64,000 nucleotides of DNA from DATJPR01 sp963843525 (lineage in GTDB: Bacteria > Bacteroidota > Ignavibacteria > UBA10030 > UBA6906), in assembly GCA_963843525.1 (NCBI GenBank), contig CAWJKM010000005.1:713095-777094 (forward strand). Direction: 5' to 3'. The notes beneath the pieces were generated by a model, which worked only from the letters and a program-made list of their open reading frames with translations, searched no databases and had not been told where the DNA came from. This document shows positions 1 through 9,817 of this stretch, piece after piece. The position numbers and the translations under genes were made by a program. Numbering within the stretch: position 1 is the stretch's first letter; each line of letters opens with the position of its first letter.

Positions 1-155
1 GTTTTTCTTCAGAAAGCAAAACGGCGCTGAACGTGGGCGCGGGTGTGGACTTCAAGATCGGCATCACCCTGTTTGTGGAGGTCCGCTACACCTGGGTCAT
101 GACGGACCCGAAGACCAGTACGCTGGTCCCCGTCATGCTCGGCATTACATTCTAG
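1..155 (+). CDS. C-terminus of an outer-membrane beta-barrel protein (partial)
   Basis: The frame that opens at base 3 is continuous to TAG at 153-155 and encodes about 50 residues. They alternate polar and hydrophobic residues (VGAGVDFKIG, LFVEVRYTWV, VPVMLGITF) and end in phenylalanine, the usual last residue recognised by the BAM insertion machinery. This fits the last two or three strands of an OmpA/Opa-like outer-membrane barrel. The N-terminus lies outside the window, so the exact family cannot be named. It converges on the DUF2851 gene, with 28 bases between the stops. Confidence 0.6.
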   Translation, partial: FSSESKTALNVGAGVDFKIGITLFVEVRYTWVMTDPKTSTLVPVMLGITF

Positions 156-183
156 CCAATGAGAGTTGGATAGCCACCGGAGG

Positions 184-1650
184 TTACTCCCCCTGGTGTC
201 GGTGTTTGATCCGTGCCCTTCCGATCCAACAGTCGGCACACCGGCCGGCTCTGCAATATGCATTATACAGTTGAAGGAGCGCCTGCTGACCGGAAGCGCC
301 GCGGAGGAGAAACCGGCCTTTCACCAGATCCCGATTCATTTGGAGAGTCACACAATTTTCCTGGGCAGGGGGCAACGCAGCATAGAGACCGATTGCGCCA
401 CGCCGGACTCTGCCGTCCCGGAAGACGCAGGAATATAGCAACAACAACGGAACGATCGTGTTGACGAGAATGTCGATGATCCTTCCTCTCCCAAGCACCG
501 CCCCGCTCCTCCCTCTCGCCGGACCAAACATGCATCGGGTTTCCCAGTATGTGCTCGGCCGGACCCTGTACATCCCCTCAAATTCCTGAACGATTTGTGG
601 TCTGGACCCGTATGGTGCACGGGCGATATCGATGCATTGCCGGAATCCTGTTCTCCCGAACAATTTTGGCAAGAGCGTGGCCATCATCGCCAAACGGGCC
701 GTGGGAAAATTCACGGGGCGCATTCGGAAGAACAGCCAATCAGCCGGGTCGAGAATGGAGCTCCGGAAAAACGGTCGGACTTCCCGCCATCGATTCTGAA
801 GCGCCAGGATGTATCGTACACTCTCCTCATCATAATGCCCGAGGGGATCGGGAAGCAGTCCTGAAGCGCCGAAGAGCAACGCCTCCATCGTCCGGGTGTC
901 CTCGAAGGAGAATTTCCGGAGAAGGTCCAGCGGAAGCGATCGGGCAAGCGATCTCATCGATTGCCTGTTCTTTGCGTATCCCAGCCCGTCCATCGTCCCT
1001 TCATACAGAAGCTGTTCCCAGAGTGATTTCGCCGCAAGATCCTGCCGGGAGTAGGTCAGCCCCGAAGGCGGGACGATGTCGTCTGCATACGGAGGGTCCG
1101 GGCCGGGTTCACAGAGGAGGTTCTTCCGGTCCTGCGCGAGTTCTTTGAGACGATCCTCCAAACGTGATACTTTATTCTGAAGTCTCTCCTGTCTCATGAT
1201 GCGGAGCCAGCGCCGGATAAGGGGCACGGGAAGAGTGTGATTCCAGGAGGTACAGGGAAGGAGCGAAGGTTGAGGAGCGCGTGCCGCCTGGTTCAGCCGT
1301 AAGGCGGATGGGCCATCGACCTCGAGAAGCGGCACAACCCGCCCGGTCGCCGTACGAGTGATAAAATGAGGAGACCGGCAGACGACATGAAGTATCACGC
1401 CGTTATAGTGCGGGTCCGACTCATGTCCATGCGTTGACCACGACCTTGCGTCCACGTGCAATTCAACATCTCCGCGGTACAGTGTCCCGCCGATGCGGAT
1501 CAGCGCATCGTGGAAATCCGGACCGCCATCGGGATTGAGGACTCCTGGTTCGAGGATCGTGACCTTCCTGCCGTCAGAGGTCGCGAGCGTGCCCGGGAAC
1601 GAACGGGATTGCCACATTGTGCTGAGAACGGACTCATACAAAGGGGACAT
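184..1650 (-). CDS. DUF2851 family protein
   Basis: 488 residues. The N-terminal part matches my recollection of DUF2851: an LLxxxW-like opening (VLSTMWQSRSF), then GPDFHDALIRIGGTLYRGDVE and VELHVDARSWSTHGH, and a Cys-rich C-terminal tail (YCRAGRCADCWIGR). The family is widespread in Bacteroidota and has no established function. Conserved His, Asp and Glu residues in the N-terminal half have an enzyme-like pattern, but that is inference. It lies downstream of pyrF on the same strand, separated by about 105 bases that include a short repeat array. Confidence 0.82.
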   Translation of the reverse strand: MSPLYESVLSTMWQSRSFPGTLATSDGRKVTILEPGVLNPDGGPDFHDALIRIGGTLYRGDVELHVDARSWSTHGHESDPHYNGVILHVVCRSPHFITRTATGRVVPLLEVDGPSALRLNQAARAPQPSLLPCTSWNHTLPVPLIRRWLRIMRQERLQNKVSRLEDRLKELAQDRKNLLCEPGPDPPYADDIVPPSGLTYSRQDLAAKSLWEQLLYEGTMDGLGYAKNRQSMRSLARSLPLDLLRKFSFEDTRTMEALLFGASGLLPDPLGHYDEESVRYILALQNRWREVRPFFRSSILDPADWLFFRMRPVNFPTARLAMMATLLPKLFGRTGFRQCIDIARAPYGSRPQIVQEFEGMYRVRPSTYWETRCMFGPARGRSGAVLGRGRIIDILVNTIVPLLLLYSCVFRDGRVRRGAIGLYAALPPAQENCVTLQMNRDLVKGRFLLRGASGQQALLQLYNAYCRAGRCADCWIGRARIKHRHQGE

Positions 1651-1706
1651 GGATGCCGGGGACTGGTGGAGCGCAGGAGAGTACGGGTGCTGAAAACAAA
1701 AAAGAG

Positions 1707-1745
1707 AGTAAGCAGTGGACAGTAAGCGGTAGGCGGAAGGCGGAG
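1707..1745. repeat. Short degenerate ACAGTAG-type heptamer array
   Basis: About five imperfect 7-bp units (AGCAGTGG, ACAGTAAG, CGGTAGG-like) lie between DUF2851 and pyrF. The unit matches the much longer arrays at 11180 and 52751. No coding potential. Confidence 0.55.
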
Positions 1746-1755
1746 CCCCGGGTGC

Positions 1756-2574
1756 CTAGAAATACTTTTCGCGCAGTGCGTTGATTTCGTCGCGGAGGGC
1801 GATGGCGGCGCGGCGGGCTGCCGTTGCGAAATCCTCTCCGCCGGAAGCATAGATGATGCTCCGGCTTGCATTGATGACGGCTAATTCTCCATGCCGGTCG
1901 CATCCGTACCGTATCGCGGACTTCAAATCTCCCCCCTGGGCGCCGATGCCGGGGATGAGAATGGGCATGTCCGGAACCAGGTGACGGATGCGCTGTAATT
2001 CTTTCGGCCGCGTTGCCCCCACGACGAGACCGCAATTCTTCTTCCTGTTCCATTTCTTGACCCGCCGGATGACCTGTTCATACAGCGGCCGGCCTTTCAC
2101 TTTCAGATACTGGAAATCCTTCGCACCGGGATTGGACGTCACGGCCAGGATAAACGCACCCTGGTAGCTGTTTTTCAGAAACGGTTGGACGGAATCTTCA
2201 CCCATATACGGATTGACGGTCGTGGCGCCGAACTCATAGTCATCGACCAGAAGCTTTGCATACATTTCCGACGAATTTCCGATGTCGCCGCGTTTCGCGT
2301 CGCCGATCGTCACAATCTCTTCCGGAATACGGGCGAGGGTCTGGTGGACGGTATACCAGCCGTGCTCTCCGGTCGATTCATAGAAGGCGAGGTTGATCTT
2401 GTACGCACAGACAAGATCCTTCGTGGCGTCGATGATGCGGCGATTGAACTCAAACACCGGGTCGCCATAGGCGAAGAGGGATTCGGGGACCTTCGAGATG
2501 TCCGTGTCGAGTCCGATGCAGAGGAGGCTATTCGCTTTTCGTTGGATCCGTCGGAGACGCTGGGAGAAGTTCAT
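1756..2574 (-). CDS. pyrF: Orotidine 5'-phosphate decarboxylase, type II
   Basis: 272 residues from the chosen ATG. The enzyme decarboxylates OMP to UMP, the last step of de novo pyrimidine synthesis, in the cytoplasm. LCIGLDTD and the catalytic Lys motif DAKRGDIGN (about residue 92) identify the family. VNPYMGEDSVQPF and the length above 260 residues place it in the longer type II group (PyrF_2). The open frame extends 7 codons upstream to a TTG, but the ATG gives the normal N-terminus MNFSQRL. Neither start has a good Shine-Dalgarno. It follows the NDH-2 gene on the same strand after about 110 bases. Confidence 0.93.
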   Translation of the reverse strand: MNFSQRLRRIQRKANSLLCIGLDTDISKVPESLFAYGDPVFEFNRRIIDATKDLVCAYKINLAFYESTGEHGWYTVHQTLARIPEEIVTIGDAKRGDIGNSSEMYAKLLVDDYEFGATTVNPYMGEDSVQPFLKNSYQGAFILAVTSNPGAKDFQYLKVKGRPLYEQVIRRVKKWNRKKNCGLVVGATRPKELQRIRHLVPDMPILIPGIGAQGGDLKSAIRYGCDRHGELAVINASRSIIYASGGEDFATAARRAAIALRDEINALREKYF

Positions 2575-2683
2575 GGGGGCCTGTCGATTCGTCAAGCGGG
2601 AAGATACGGAAGAAAGAGGAACTTATACAAGCGACTGATGGAGACCGGCCACTCGAAATGAATCCGGCAACCCGTCCGACAGG

Positions 2684-3916
2684 TCAGAACTGGCTTACAT
2701 CTCTCCCGAAGACAAGCGCTTTGAACCAGTCAAAGAGGACGAGCACTTTATTTTTCAGGCTTATGATGCGCGTGATATACGCTGATCTCCAGAAGAGCCA
2801 TGTTGCCCACCCCTTGCCTTTGTATGCCTCAAGGTCCGCCAGCGCGCGGTTGTTTCCGATGTAGGCGAGCATGCCCAGAGAGCGATACTCGAAGGGCTTC
2901 GTCGGCTCATTGATCGCCCGCGCATTCAGTTGTCTGGCGAGATACCTTCCCTCCTGTTGCGCCACCTGGGCGGTTGCAGGCAGTCGCAGTGTCTGAACCG
3001 TGGCACAATCCCCCAGGGCATACAGATCCGCCTGACCTACGACGCGAAGGAAAGAATCGACCAGCAGAAGCTCACGGTTGTCTTTCGGAAGGGAGAGTCC
3101 GCGGATGAATTCTGTCGGTCCGTTTCCCGCAGACCAGAGGAGGAGGCCATAGGAAAGGCTGGATCCGTCGGCGAGGGTGACCGTGGAGGCGTCGACCCGG
3201 GTGACCGGGACGGATGTGAGCACGGTAATCCTTGCGCGGCGAAAGAGATCCGCAGTGTATTCCCGGAGCTTTCTGTCGAAGCTATGGAGGATAGCGCGGG
3301 AGGCCTCGACGATCGTGATGCGTGCCAGCGGAACGAGATGCGGATAAGCACGCGTCAGATCTTCCGTGAGGAAGTCGTTCAATTCGGCGGCAAACTCCAC
3401 GCCGGTGGGCCCTCCGCCGCAGACAATGAAATGAAGGAGCCGGCTCTTCTCCTCAGGCCCGACCGTGGGGATGTTGGCTTGCTCAAAACAGCGAATGATG
3501 TGCTGTCGGAGCACCCGGGCTTCGTTCAGTTCTTTCAGATTCAGGGCATGTTCAGTGACCCCGGGAACGTTGAACGAGCTCGTCACAGCACCGACGGCAA
3601 TCACGAGGTGATCGTAGTCGACTTCAAACGGTCGTCGGTCTGCAACGGAAGCGCACCGGACGATCTTCCTTGCGGTGTCGAGCTCCATCGCCTTTGCCCA
3701 GTAGAAGCGCAGGTCTTTCCGGGCGTACCGGATCGGCTCGATGATACTGCGGAATTCGATTGTGCCGACTGTTGTACTCGGAAGGAGCGGAGTGAAAAGG
3801 AAGTGATTGCGCGGACTCACGACGGTAATGTCGTACCCGCTCTTCAGGTGCTTCACAAGATTGAATGCGCCGAAACCGGTGCCGAGGACAACGAGACGCT
3901 GGAGAGGAGATTTCAT
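2684..3916 (-). CDS. ndh: Type II NADH dehydrogenase (NDH-2)
   Basis: 410 residues. It oxidises NADH and passes electrons to quinone without pumping protons, at the inner face of the membrane. The N-terminal FAD-binding Rossmann motif is VVLGTGFGAF (residues 9-18). The second nucleotide-binding motif is VCGGGPTGVEFAAEL (about 165-179), and the FAD-contacting YALGDCA lies near residue 300. The C-terminal 45 residues are rich in Trp, Phe and Leu (WATWLFWRSAY), the usual amphipathic membrane anchor. It is divergent from the GWxTD gene. Together with cytochrome bd at 23-25 kb it could form a short, weakly coupled aerobic chain. Confidence 0.88.
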   Translation of the reverse strand: MKSPLQRLVVLGTGFGAFNLVKHLKSGYDITVVSPRNHFLFTPLLPSTTVGTIEFRSIIEPIRYARKDLRFYWAKAMELDTARKIVRCASVADRRPFEVDYDHLVIAVGAVTSSFNVPGVTEHALNLKELNEARVLRQHIIRCFEQANIPTVGPEEKSRLLHFIVCGGGPTGVEFAAELNDFLTEDLTRAYPHLVPLARITIVEASRAILHSFDRKLREYTADLFRRARITVLTSVPVTRVDASTVTLADGSSLSYGLLLWSAGNGPTEFIRGLSLPKDNRELLLVDSFLRVVGQADLYALGDCATVQTLRLPATAQVAQQEGRYLARQLNARAINEPTKPFEYRSLGMLAYIGNNRALADLEAYKGKGWATWLFWRSAYITRIISLKNKVLVLFDWFKALVFGRDVSQF

Positions 3917-4086
3917 GGGTGCTGGCTGACCGTTTCATGAATAACACCGGCGAGCGTGGACCTGTTCCGTTGGGAGGGCAACCCCGCTATATCCTCAGGG
4001 AGCAAATTGGGTTTTGCTTCCAAAAATAGTAGTTTGGAGGGTAGGGGCTACCGGGAAGCCTGTACAACGATGTGGAGACAAACACG

Positions 4087-6313
4087 ATGCGGTCACGATC
4101 GATTTGTTCTTTCCTCTTTTTCGCCCTCCTCTCCCCATCCTCTCTGTTTTCGCAGACCCCGCTCAAGGAACGGGGCTTCCTCGACTCGCTCCTTGTCACA
4201 GGACGGCAATTCCTGGAGACAGAGCGTCCCGATTCGGCGCGGGCGGCATTTCAGATTGTCTCTGTCGAGGCACTGGAAACCGCTGTTGGCGCAATTCGGC
4301 ATTGTCCAGGCCGATATGATGAAGGAAGACTGGAGCTCCGCTGTAAAAGTGTGCGATGACATCCTCCACGACGATCGACAAAACCTGCTGGCGCACTATT
4401 ACGCCGGGATCTGTCGACGTGAACTCGGTTACTTCAAGAACGCCACCAGCCATTTCCAGGCTATCCTCGAACGCGATTCTCTGTACCGCGACGTTTTGTA
4501 TCAGTGCGCTCTGGTTCGTGAGTATGACGGCGACTTCGACGGTGCAATCGAATGGGGGCTGCGGCAGGTGCGGAAGCACCCCGATTCCGTCGGAGCGCAA
4601 ATCGGCCTCTTCCGTATTTTCAGGCATGCTCTCTTTCAGACCGATTTCGGGGATGCCTTATCACAACTGCGCGCCCGGACCGACAACTATTCCGAACATG
4701 CCATCGGTGAGCTTCTCCGAAGACACAAACGGTATTCCGAGGCCGTCGACATTTTCCGGAACCTGCTCAAGGAGAAGGATTTTCCCTCTCAAGCGAGTTG
4801 CCTGTCGCTGGCCCTGACGTATGTCCAGATGGGAGAAGATTCCGCCGCGGCGGCTGTGTACTGGGAGGGGGTCAATACGATCACCAATAAGGTTGATGCT
4901 GCAATCATTTTCGAGAATCTGAAGTACATCATCTCCGATCATGAGCTGGATGAGTATCGGAGGGCAACGACCCCGACTGCGATGCAAGAGTGGTTCCGCC
5001 GGTTCTGGGAGATCCGGAACCCGGTCCCCACCTCGCCATTCAATATGCGACTGATTGAACATCTGCAGCGGTTTGCCCGGGCGGAGAAGGAGTTTGAATA
5101 CTTTGGAAATCGTTCCCGGTACAGAAACCGCGACCAATTGATCCGGGCACGACTCCCCCGCACGTTTAAACTCAACAGAGAATTTAACGACAAGGGGTTG
5201 ATCTATCTCCGGCAGGGGCCACCGGACGCGGTACAACAACGGCCGCGTCAGGGGGTCCCGGAAACCATACAGCCGGAAGTCGTGCAGTTCGACGCGCACG
5301 AATCCTGGTTGTATAGCAAGTCCGGATCGACAGTTGGGAAGGTGTTCAACTTTGTCTGCTATAATGGAGGGCAGAACTATTGGGCGTTGGTCACTCTTCC
5401 GCTGGACGAGGGGATGAGCTCCCAGCTCAGAGTCTGGGATATCCGATATTCAGAACTTGGCAACCCTCAGACTGAAGCAGAACTCGAATCGTACCAAAGT
5501 GAAACGGCGGTCGCCGCGCTCAAATCTGATCGTCCGGCATGGGGGACAGATATCAAGGTTCTTCCGATCCCCCATTCGATCAGCGCGTTCCGGGCGGCCG
5601 ACGGGAAGACGCTTCTTGACATAAGCTATGCCATACCTGTGGACCAGGCGGCAGACATGATGCCCGATTCGGGCGGAGTGATGCCGATTGAAGTGGGAGT
5701 TTCATTCCTGTCGTTAACGGGAAAGGAAAACATCTCACGTGTGGACAGTCTTTTCCTTTCCGTCTCCCGGGATTCCCGGGGATCGTATATTTCTCTCTAT
5801 AGGAATGCACTGGTTCCGGATTCCGTTCGCATCGCGATGTCCGTGCGCGCGATGGGGAATGAACTCGTGGGGACGTGGGATGAATTTCTGAAGGTTCCCG
5901 ACTATTCGGGCAGGGACTTCACTCTCAGCGATCTCCAGTTGCTCATCCCCTCAACACTCCCTTCATCCATTGAAATTGAAGGAGTGAAAGTTGTCCAGAG
6001 TCCATTCGGCGTCTACCGGAGAAGTTCGGTCTTCTACACCTATCTTCAGATGTACAATCTCGTCAAAGACGCGGACGGAAAGACTCGCTACACGGCACAG
6101 TACAGTCTTGTCCCGCGCGATCCCGCAAAAGCGGATGAAACAGTGAGTCTGGGAGATATCACCAGGGATTTGTCCGAAGAGACCTTCGCCGATTTCCACC
6201 CGCTGGATCTCTCGGGTGTCGAACCGGGCAGATACCGGCTTACCGTTTCCATCACCGACAGGAAAAGGATGGAAACACTGGTTCGGGCGAGAGATATCGA
6301 CGTGATTCCGTGA
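4087..6313 (+). CDS. GWxTD-domain TPR protein, exported, with apparent frameshift
   Basis: The coding signal switches frame. Bases 4087-4260 encode a signal peptide (MRSRSICSFLFFALLS, cleavage near SLFSQ) and the start of a TPR (ERPDSARAAFQIV). The continuation (LSRHWKPLLAQFGIVQ) is in the next frame from base 4262 to the stop at 6313. Dropping one T at about 4261 joins them into one TPR. The start is the ATG at 4087, 9 bases after GGAG. TPR units follow to about residue 250. The GWxTD region shows FNDKGLIYLRQGPPD and WLYSKSG, and the C-terminal third is beta-rich. GWxTD proteins are common in FCB bacteria and have no settled role. It may be a sequencing error, a real mutation or recoding. 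Confidence 0.75.
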
Positions 6314-6345
6314 GGGAGGAGGGACTGCGGGAGGGGGGCGGGCGA

Positions 6346-7191
6346 CTATCCCGCGAATTGCTTTTTTTCTTCTTCGCTCAACACTTCATTCATCGCTCCC
6401 GTCCTGTACCCCTTCAGGTCCATCGTTACGTAAATGAAACCGAGCGCTTTCAACGCGGCGACAAGCGACTCCCGGAGTTTCGGGTCAAGCAATTTCCCCA
6501 TATCCTCGGTTGCGACTTCGATGCGGGCGGTATGTTCGTCATGGAACCGGACGCGGAATCTCCGGAAGCCCGCATCGCGAAGAAAGGTCTCGGCGTGATC
6601 GATCTTGGTGAGGTTCTCGGTCGTGATTCCCGTGCCGTAGGGGAACCGGGAGGAAAGACAGGCGAAGGAAGGCTTGTCCCAGGTCGGGAGCCCGAGCTCT
6701 TGTGAGAGAGCCCGCACATCGTCTTTCGTCATCTCCGCCTCCAGGAGCGGGGAGCGGACTTGTTTCTCGGCTTTTGCGCGCATCCCCGGACGGAAGTCAC
6801 CCACATCATCGAGTATAGTCCCGTCGGCAATCCACGCAATCCCTTCACGGTCCGCGATCTCCTGCAACTTGCCGAAGAGTTCCGTCTTGCAGTAGTAGCA
6901 CCGGTCGGGGGGGTTCTCCCGGAATTTCAAATCGTCGGTCTCTTCGGTGTTCACGACCGTGTACCGCACGCCGATGCGCCCAGCCAGTGCGACTGCCTCT
7001 TCGAACTCTCTCGTCGGATAAGTTTTCGATCGTCCGATCATCGCAAGAGCGTTTGCGCCGAGGACGTCAGCGGCCACCTTCACCAGCAGCGTGCTATCGA
7101 CCCCACCGGAGTACCCGATGGCAACGCTTCCCATCGATGTAAGGATGGATTGCAGGATGCGAAGTTTCTTCTCTCTCTCGGGACTCATCAT
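6346..7191 (-). CDS. larE: ATP-dependent sacrificial sulfur transferase LarE
   Basis: 281 residues from the chosen ATG. LarE adds sulfur to the pyridinium dinucleotide precursor of the nickel-pincer cofactor of lactate racemase. The PP-loop SGGVDSTLL binds ATP, and PPDRCYYCKTELF holds the cysteines used as sulfur donor or cluster ligands. The C-terminal half is typical (SFACLSSRFPYGTGIT). A longer frame to 7248 runs into the upstream terminator, so I prefer the ATG at 7191 (MMSPEREK). No larA, larB or larC is in the window, so it may serve another sulfur-insertion step. It converges on the GWxTD gene. Confidence 0.87.
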   Translation of the reverse strand: MMSPEREKKLRILQSILTSMGSVAIGYSGGVDSTLLVKVAADVLGANALAMIGRSKTYPTREFEEAVALAGRIGVRYTVVNTEETDDLKFRENPPDRCYYCKTELFGKLQEIADREGIAWIADGTILDDVGDFRPGMRAKAEKQVRSPLLEAEMTKDDVRALSQELGLPTWDKPSFACLSSRFPYGTGITTENLTKIDHAETFLRDAGFRRFRVRFHDEHTARIEVATEDMGKLLDPKLRESLVAALKALGFIYVTMDLKGYRTGAMNEVLSEEEKKQFAG

Positions 7192-7245
7192 TTGGTAGTT
7201 CTTGCCCTGGTTTATCTCTCTGCCACCCCCACGACGTTCGCCGGA

Positions 7246-7276
7246 CAAAAAAACGCCACAGGGGATCGTGGCGTTG
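7246..7276 (-). terminator. Rho-independent terminator of the TPR gene
   Basis: AACGCCAC (7252-7259) and GTGGCGTT (7268-7275) form a perfect 8-bp stem with an 8-base loop. On the minus strand a run of seven Ts (A-run 7247-7253) follows. It lies about 30 bases past the TPR stop and just ahead of larE, so larE probably has its own promoter. Confidence 0.85.
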
Positions 7277-7302
7277 CCGTCAAGTGCGATGTTCCCTTCC
7301 CG

Positions 7303-8727
7303 TCAGCGTGGCAGGAGCGATTTGAATTCCTTCATAGACCTCGCGCCCGGGAAATCCTGCTCAAATTCAATTCTCTTCACCGGATCGAGCTGGATGGAGC
7401 TTCGCAACGACTCGGCGGCTTCATACATCCGGTTCATCAATATCAGAGCTTTCGCCCTGCTGTAGTAACTCTCCGCCGAGTACGGATTGGCATCGACCGA
7501 CCGGTCGAAGGCCTTCAGCGCCTGTTTCAGGAATCCCAGCTCAAGTAAGGTCTCTCCGTAGTCGAGCCAGGCTTCAAAGTTTTCCGGTTCAAGCTTTGTG
7601 ACCATCCGATAGCTGAGCAACGATTCTCTGACCCGTCCCATATTATAGAGCAGGTCGGCTTTCGCATACCAGAGTTCGGGATAGTCCCGGCAGAGCGTGA
7701 GCGCCCGGTTGTAATCGCTCAGGGCTTTGCGGTATTGTTCCAGCGAATCGTAACAGCTTCCCCTTCCGAAACACGATTCGTAATGGCCGGGATCGTATTT
7801 GAGAGCCTCGGAAAACGCCGCGATGGCCTCTTCGTACTCGCCGAGCTCTTCATAGGCATTGCCGAGGTTGTGCCATGCCGGAACATCGCGCGGCTCAAGG
7901 TGGAGCGTCTCTTTGTAGCAGCCGATCGCATCGTGGAGCCTGCCGAGGTTGGCAAGGGCGTTCCCCTTGTTGTACCAGGCGGCCGCGAAGTCCTTGTGAA
8001 TCGCGATCGCCATGTCGTAACTCTCGATCGCCCGGTGGGGCTGCATCATCCGGTTCAGAACGATTCCCCGATTATACCAGGCGTTATGATTATAGGGATC
8101 GAGACCCAGGTGTGCTTCGTAACAGCGGAACGAATCCTCCGGACGGTCCATATAGTCATAGCAGTAGCCGATCTCGTACCAGGCATCCTTGTGTGAGGGA
8201 TCCTCCTCAAGGATGAATTTAAAAATCTGGACGGCGTCGTCGTACCTGCCTGCCTTTTCAAGGGTCACCCCCTTGTTGAAAAGGGCCTCACCGTTTCCGG
8301 GTTCAATACTCAGGGCATCATCGAAACAGGCAATGGCCTCCGCAGTCTTCCCGAGATCGTCAAGGGTAATAGCCTTGTTTACAAGGATTTCCGGGTCGGC
8401 GGGACTAATGCTCAGGGCCTTGTTGTAGCTGTCGAGGGCTTCCTCAAATTTCAAAAGATTACCGAGGATGATCCCCTTTCGCTGCCAGTTTTCAGCGCTA
8501 TAGGGGACGAGGCTGAGGAGTTGATTGATGAAATGAAGCGCTTCTTCGTATTTTTCGTGGTCCAGGTAGTAGGACACAATCTCGTCAAGCGCCTCGACAT
8601 TGGTAATGTCGGGCGATTTGTCTTTGAGCATGTCCTGAAAACGCTTGAGTTCCTCTTCAAACCGCTCCCGCCGGCGCTCTTCGTCCTCAGGCTCATCATC
8701 AAAGCCGCTGTAGTCCAAAATACTCAT
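7303..8727 (-). CDS. Tetratricopeptide repeat protein
   Basis: About 474 residues: a short acidic N-terminal stretch (DEPEDEERRRERFEEE) followed by roughly eleven consecutive TPR units, for example AWYEIGYCYDYMDRPEDSFRCYEAHLGLDP and repeats built on AWYNKGNALANLG. There is no signal peptide or membrane segment, so a cytoplasmic scaffold is likely; partners cannot be deduced. The ATG at 8727 is preceded by AGGGA at a good distance. In-frame starts at 8763 (ATG) and 8775 are also possible. Its terminator is at 7246-7276. The function of such pure TPR proteins in this lineage is unknown to me. Confidence 0.85.
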   Translation of the reverse strand: MSILDYSGFDDEPEDEERRRERFEEELKRFQDMLKDKSPDITNVEALDEIVSYYLDHEKYEEALHFINQLLSLVPYSAENWQRKGIILGNLLKFEEALDSYNKALSISPADPEILVNKAITLDDLGKTAEAIACFDDALSIEPGNGEALFNKGVTLEKAGRYDDAVQIFKFILEEDPSHKDAWYEIGYCYDYMDRPEDSFRCYEAHLGLDPYNHNAWYNRGIVLNRMMQPHRAIESYDMAIAIHKDFAAAWYNKGNALANLGRLHDAIGCYKETLHLEPRDVPAWHNLGNAYEELGEYEEAIAAFSEALKYDPGHYESCFGRGSCYDSLEQYRKALSDYNRALTLCRDYPELWYAKADLLYNMGRVRESLLSYRMVTKLEPENFEAWLDYGETLLELGFLKQALKAFDRSVDANPYSAESYYSRAKALILMNRMYEAAESLRSSIQLDPVKRIEFEQDFPGARSMKEFKSLLPR

Positions 8728-8956
8728 CGAAAAGAGTTCCCTGGCGAAATCAACTACCTTCATCCTCGAAAGCAAGAAAAAGAAAAAATGCTATGAAGTC
8801 AAGCAAGGCCCAAAGTGCCACGAATCAGATCATATTGAGCAGTTCTGGGAGACAAAAGGGAGAGACAACTCACTGAAAAAGCCGGTCTGATCTTTCCTGG
8901 AAGCTGACGGCGCGCACTTCCACTGCAGCCATGCCTTACGATCCGCTGCAAGTGCG

Positions 8957-8985
8957 TTGATTTTCAAGGCATGAGGGCGTATATT
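8957..8985 (+). promoter_or_regulatory. Sigma70-like promoter of yggS
   Basis: TTGATT (8957-8962), a 17-base spacer and TATATT (8980-8985). The predicted transcript start near 8992 leaves almost no leader before the TTG at 8993 or the ATG at 9002. Confidence 0.55.
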
Positions 8986-9001
8986 ATCCACCTTGATTGA
9001 A

Positions 9002-9700
9002 ATGATCGCCGAAAGCCTCGACAACATACGGGGAAGGATCAGCCGGGCGTGCGGGCGCGCAGGGAGAGATGCGTCAGCCGTCACTCTGGTCGCGGTGTCA
9101 AAGACCTTCCCCGCCGACTGCATTCGAGAAGCGGCCGACGCAGGGGTGGTCGACTTCGGCGAGAACTATGTCCAGGAGCTGCTCGAGAAACACGAGGTGA
9201 TCACCGGAAAAGCTCTTCGGTGGCACTTCATCGGACATCTCCAGAGGAATAAGGTCCGCTTCATCGCTCCATGGATCACCATGGTCCACGCCGTGGATGG
9301 GTTGCCACTTGCCCGGGAAATCCATGCGCGGGCAAAGGCTGAGGGACGTATCATCGACTGTCTCGTTGAAGTCAATACGACCGGCGAGGAATCGAAATTC
9401 GGCGTCCGGCCGGACCATGCGCTCCGGCTTGTCAGGGAGTTTGAGGATCTGACCTCAATCCGTGTGAACGGCTTTATGACGATTGGGCCCTTCCTCCCCG
9501 ATCCTGAAGGCTCCCGGCCAATGTTCCGGCGCCTGCGGGAGCTCCGGGATGAAGCTGCGGCGTCCAACCAGGAGAATGCCCCCATGCATCACCTGTCGAT
9601 GGGGATGACCGGCGACTTCGAAGTGGCCATCGAAGAAGGAGCAACGCTTGTCAGGATTGGCACAGCGATCTTCGGTGCGCGCAAACGGCGAGAAGTCTGA
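9002..9700 (+). CDS. yggS: YggS/PLPBP family pyridoxal phosphate homeostasis protein
   Basis: 232 residues. Single-domain TIM-barrel PLP carrier that maintains vitamin B6 balance and has no known catalytic activity. The PLP lysine lies in LVAVSKTFP (about residue 35). Further family blocks are FGENYVQEL, WHFIGHLQRNK, VNTTGEESKFG and LSMGMTGDFEVAI. The start is the ATG at 9002; an in-frame TTG at 8993 would coincide with the predicted transcript start. It is transcribed away from the TPR gene and is followed 117 bases later by divIVA, an order often seen (yggS near divIVA) in other bacteria. Confidence 0.92.
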   Translation: MIAESLDNIRGRISRACGRAGRDASAVTLVAVSKTFPADCIREAADAGVVDFGENYVQELLEKHEVITGKALRWHFIGHLQRNKVRFIAPWITMVHAVDGLPLAREIHARAKAEGRIIDCLVEVNTTGEESKFGVRPDHALRLVREFEDLTSIRVNGFMTIGPFLPDPEGSRPMFRRLRELRDEAAASNQENAPMHHLSMGMTGDFEVAIEEGATLVRIGTAIFGARKRREV

Positions 9701-9817
9701 AATTTCCGTTCATTGCGCATTTCAGGCGGACCGTCGGTGTGGAAGGGTACGGGACGCAGTGTACCGCGTTCCCTTGAAATGTCTCAGGTATGAACCGAGG
9801 CACCAGGAGGAAAAACG

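Noticed and set aside
184..535. Several 60-90-codon ORFs opposite DUF2851
   Set aside because: They overlap a clear protein-coding gene and have no supporting motif or ribosome-binding site.
3956..4260. N-terminal extension of the GWxTD frame
   Set aside because: Arg/Ser-rich translation without domain features; the true N-terminus with signal peptide is in the other frame.
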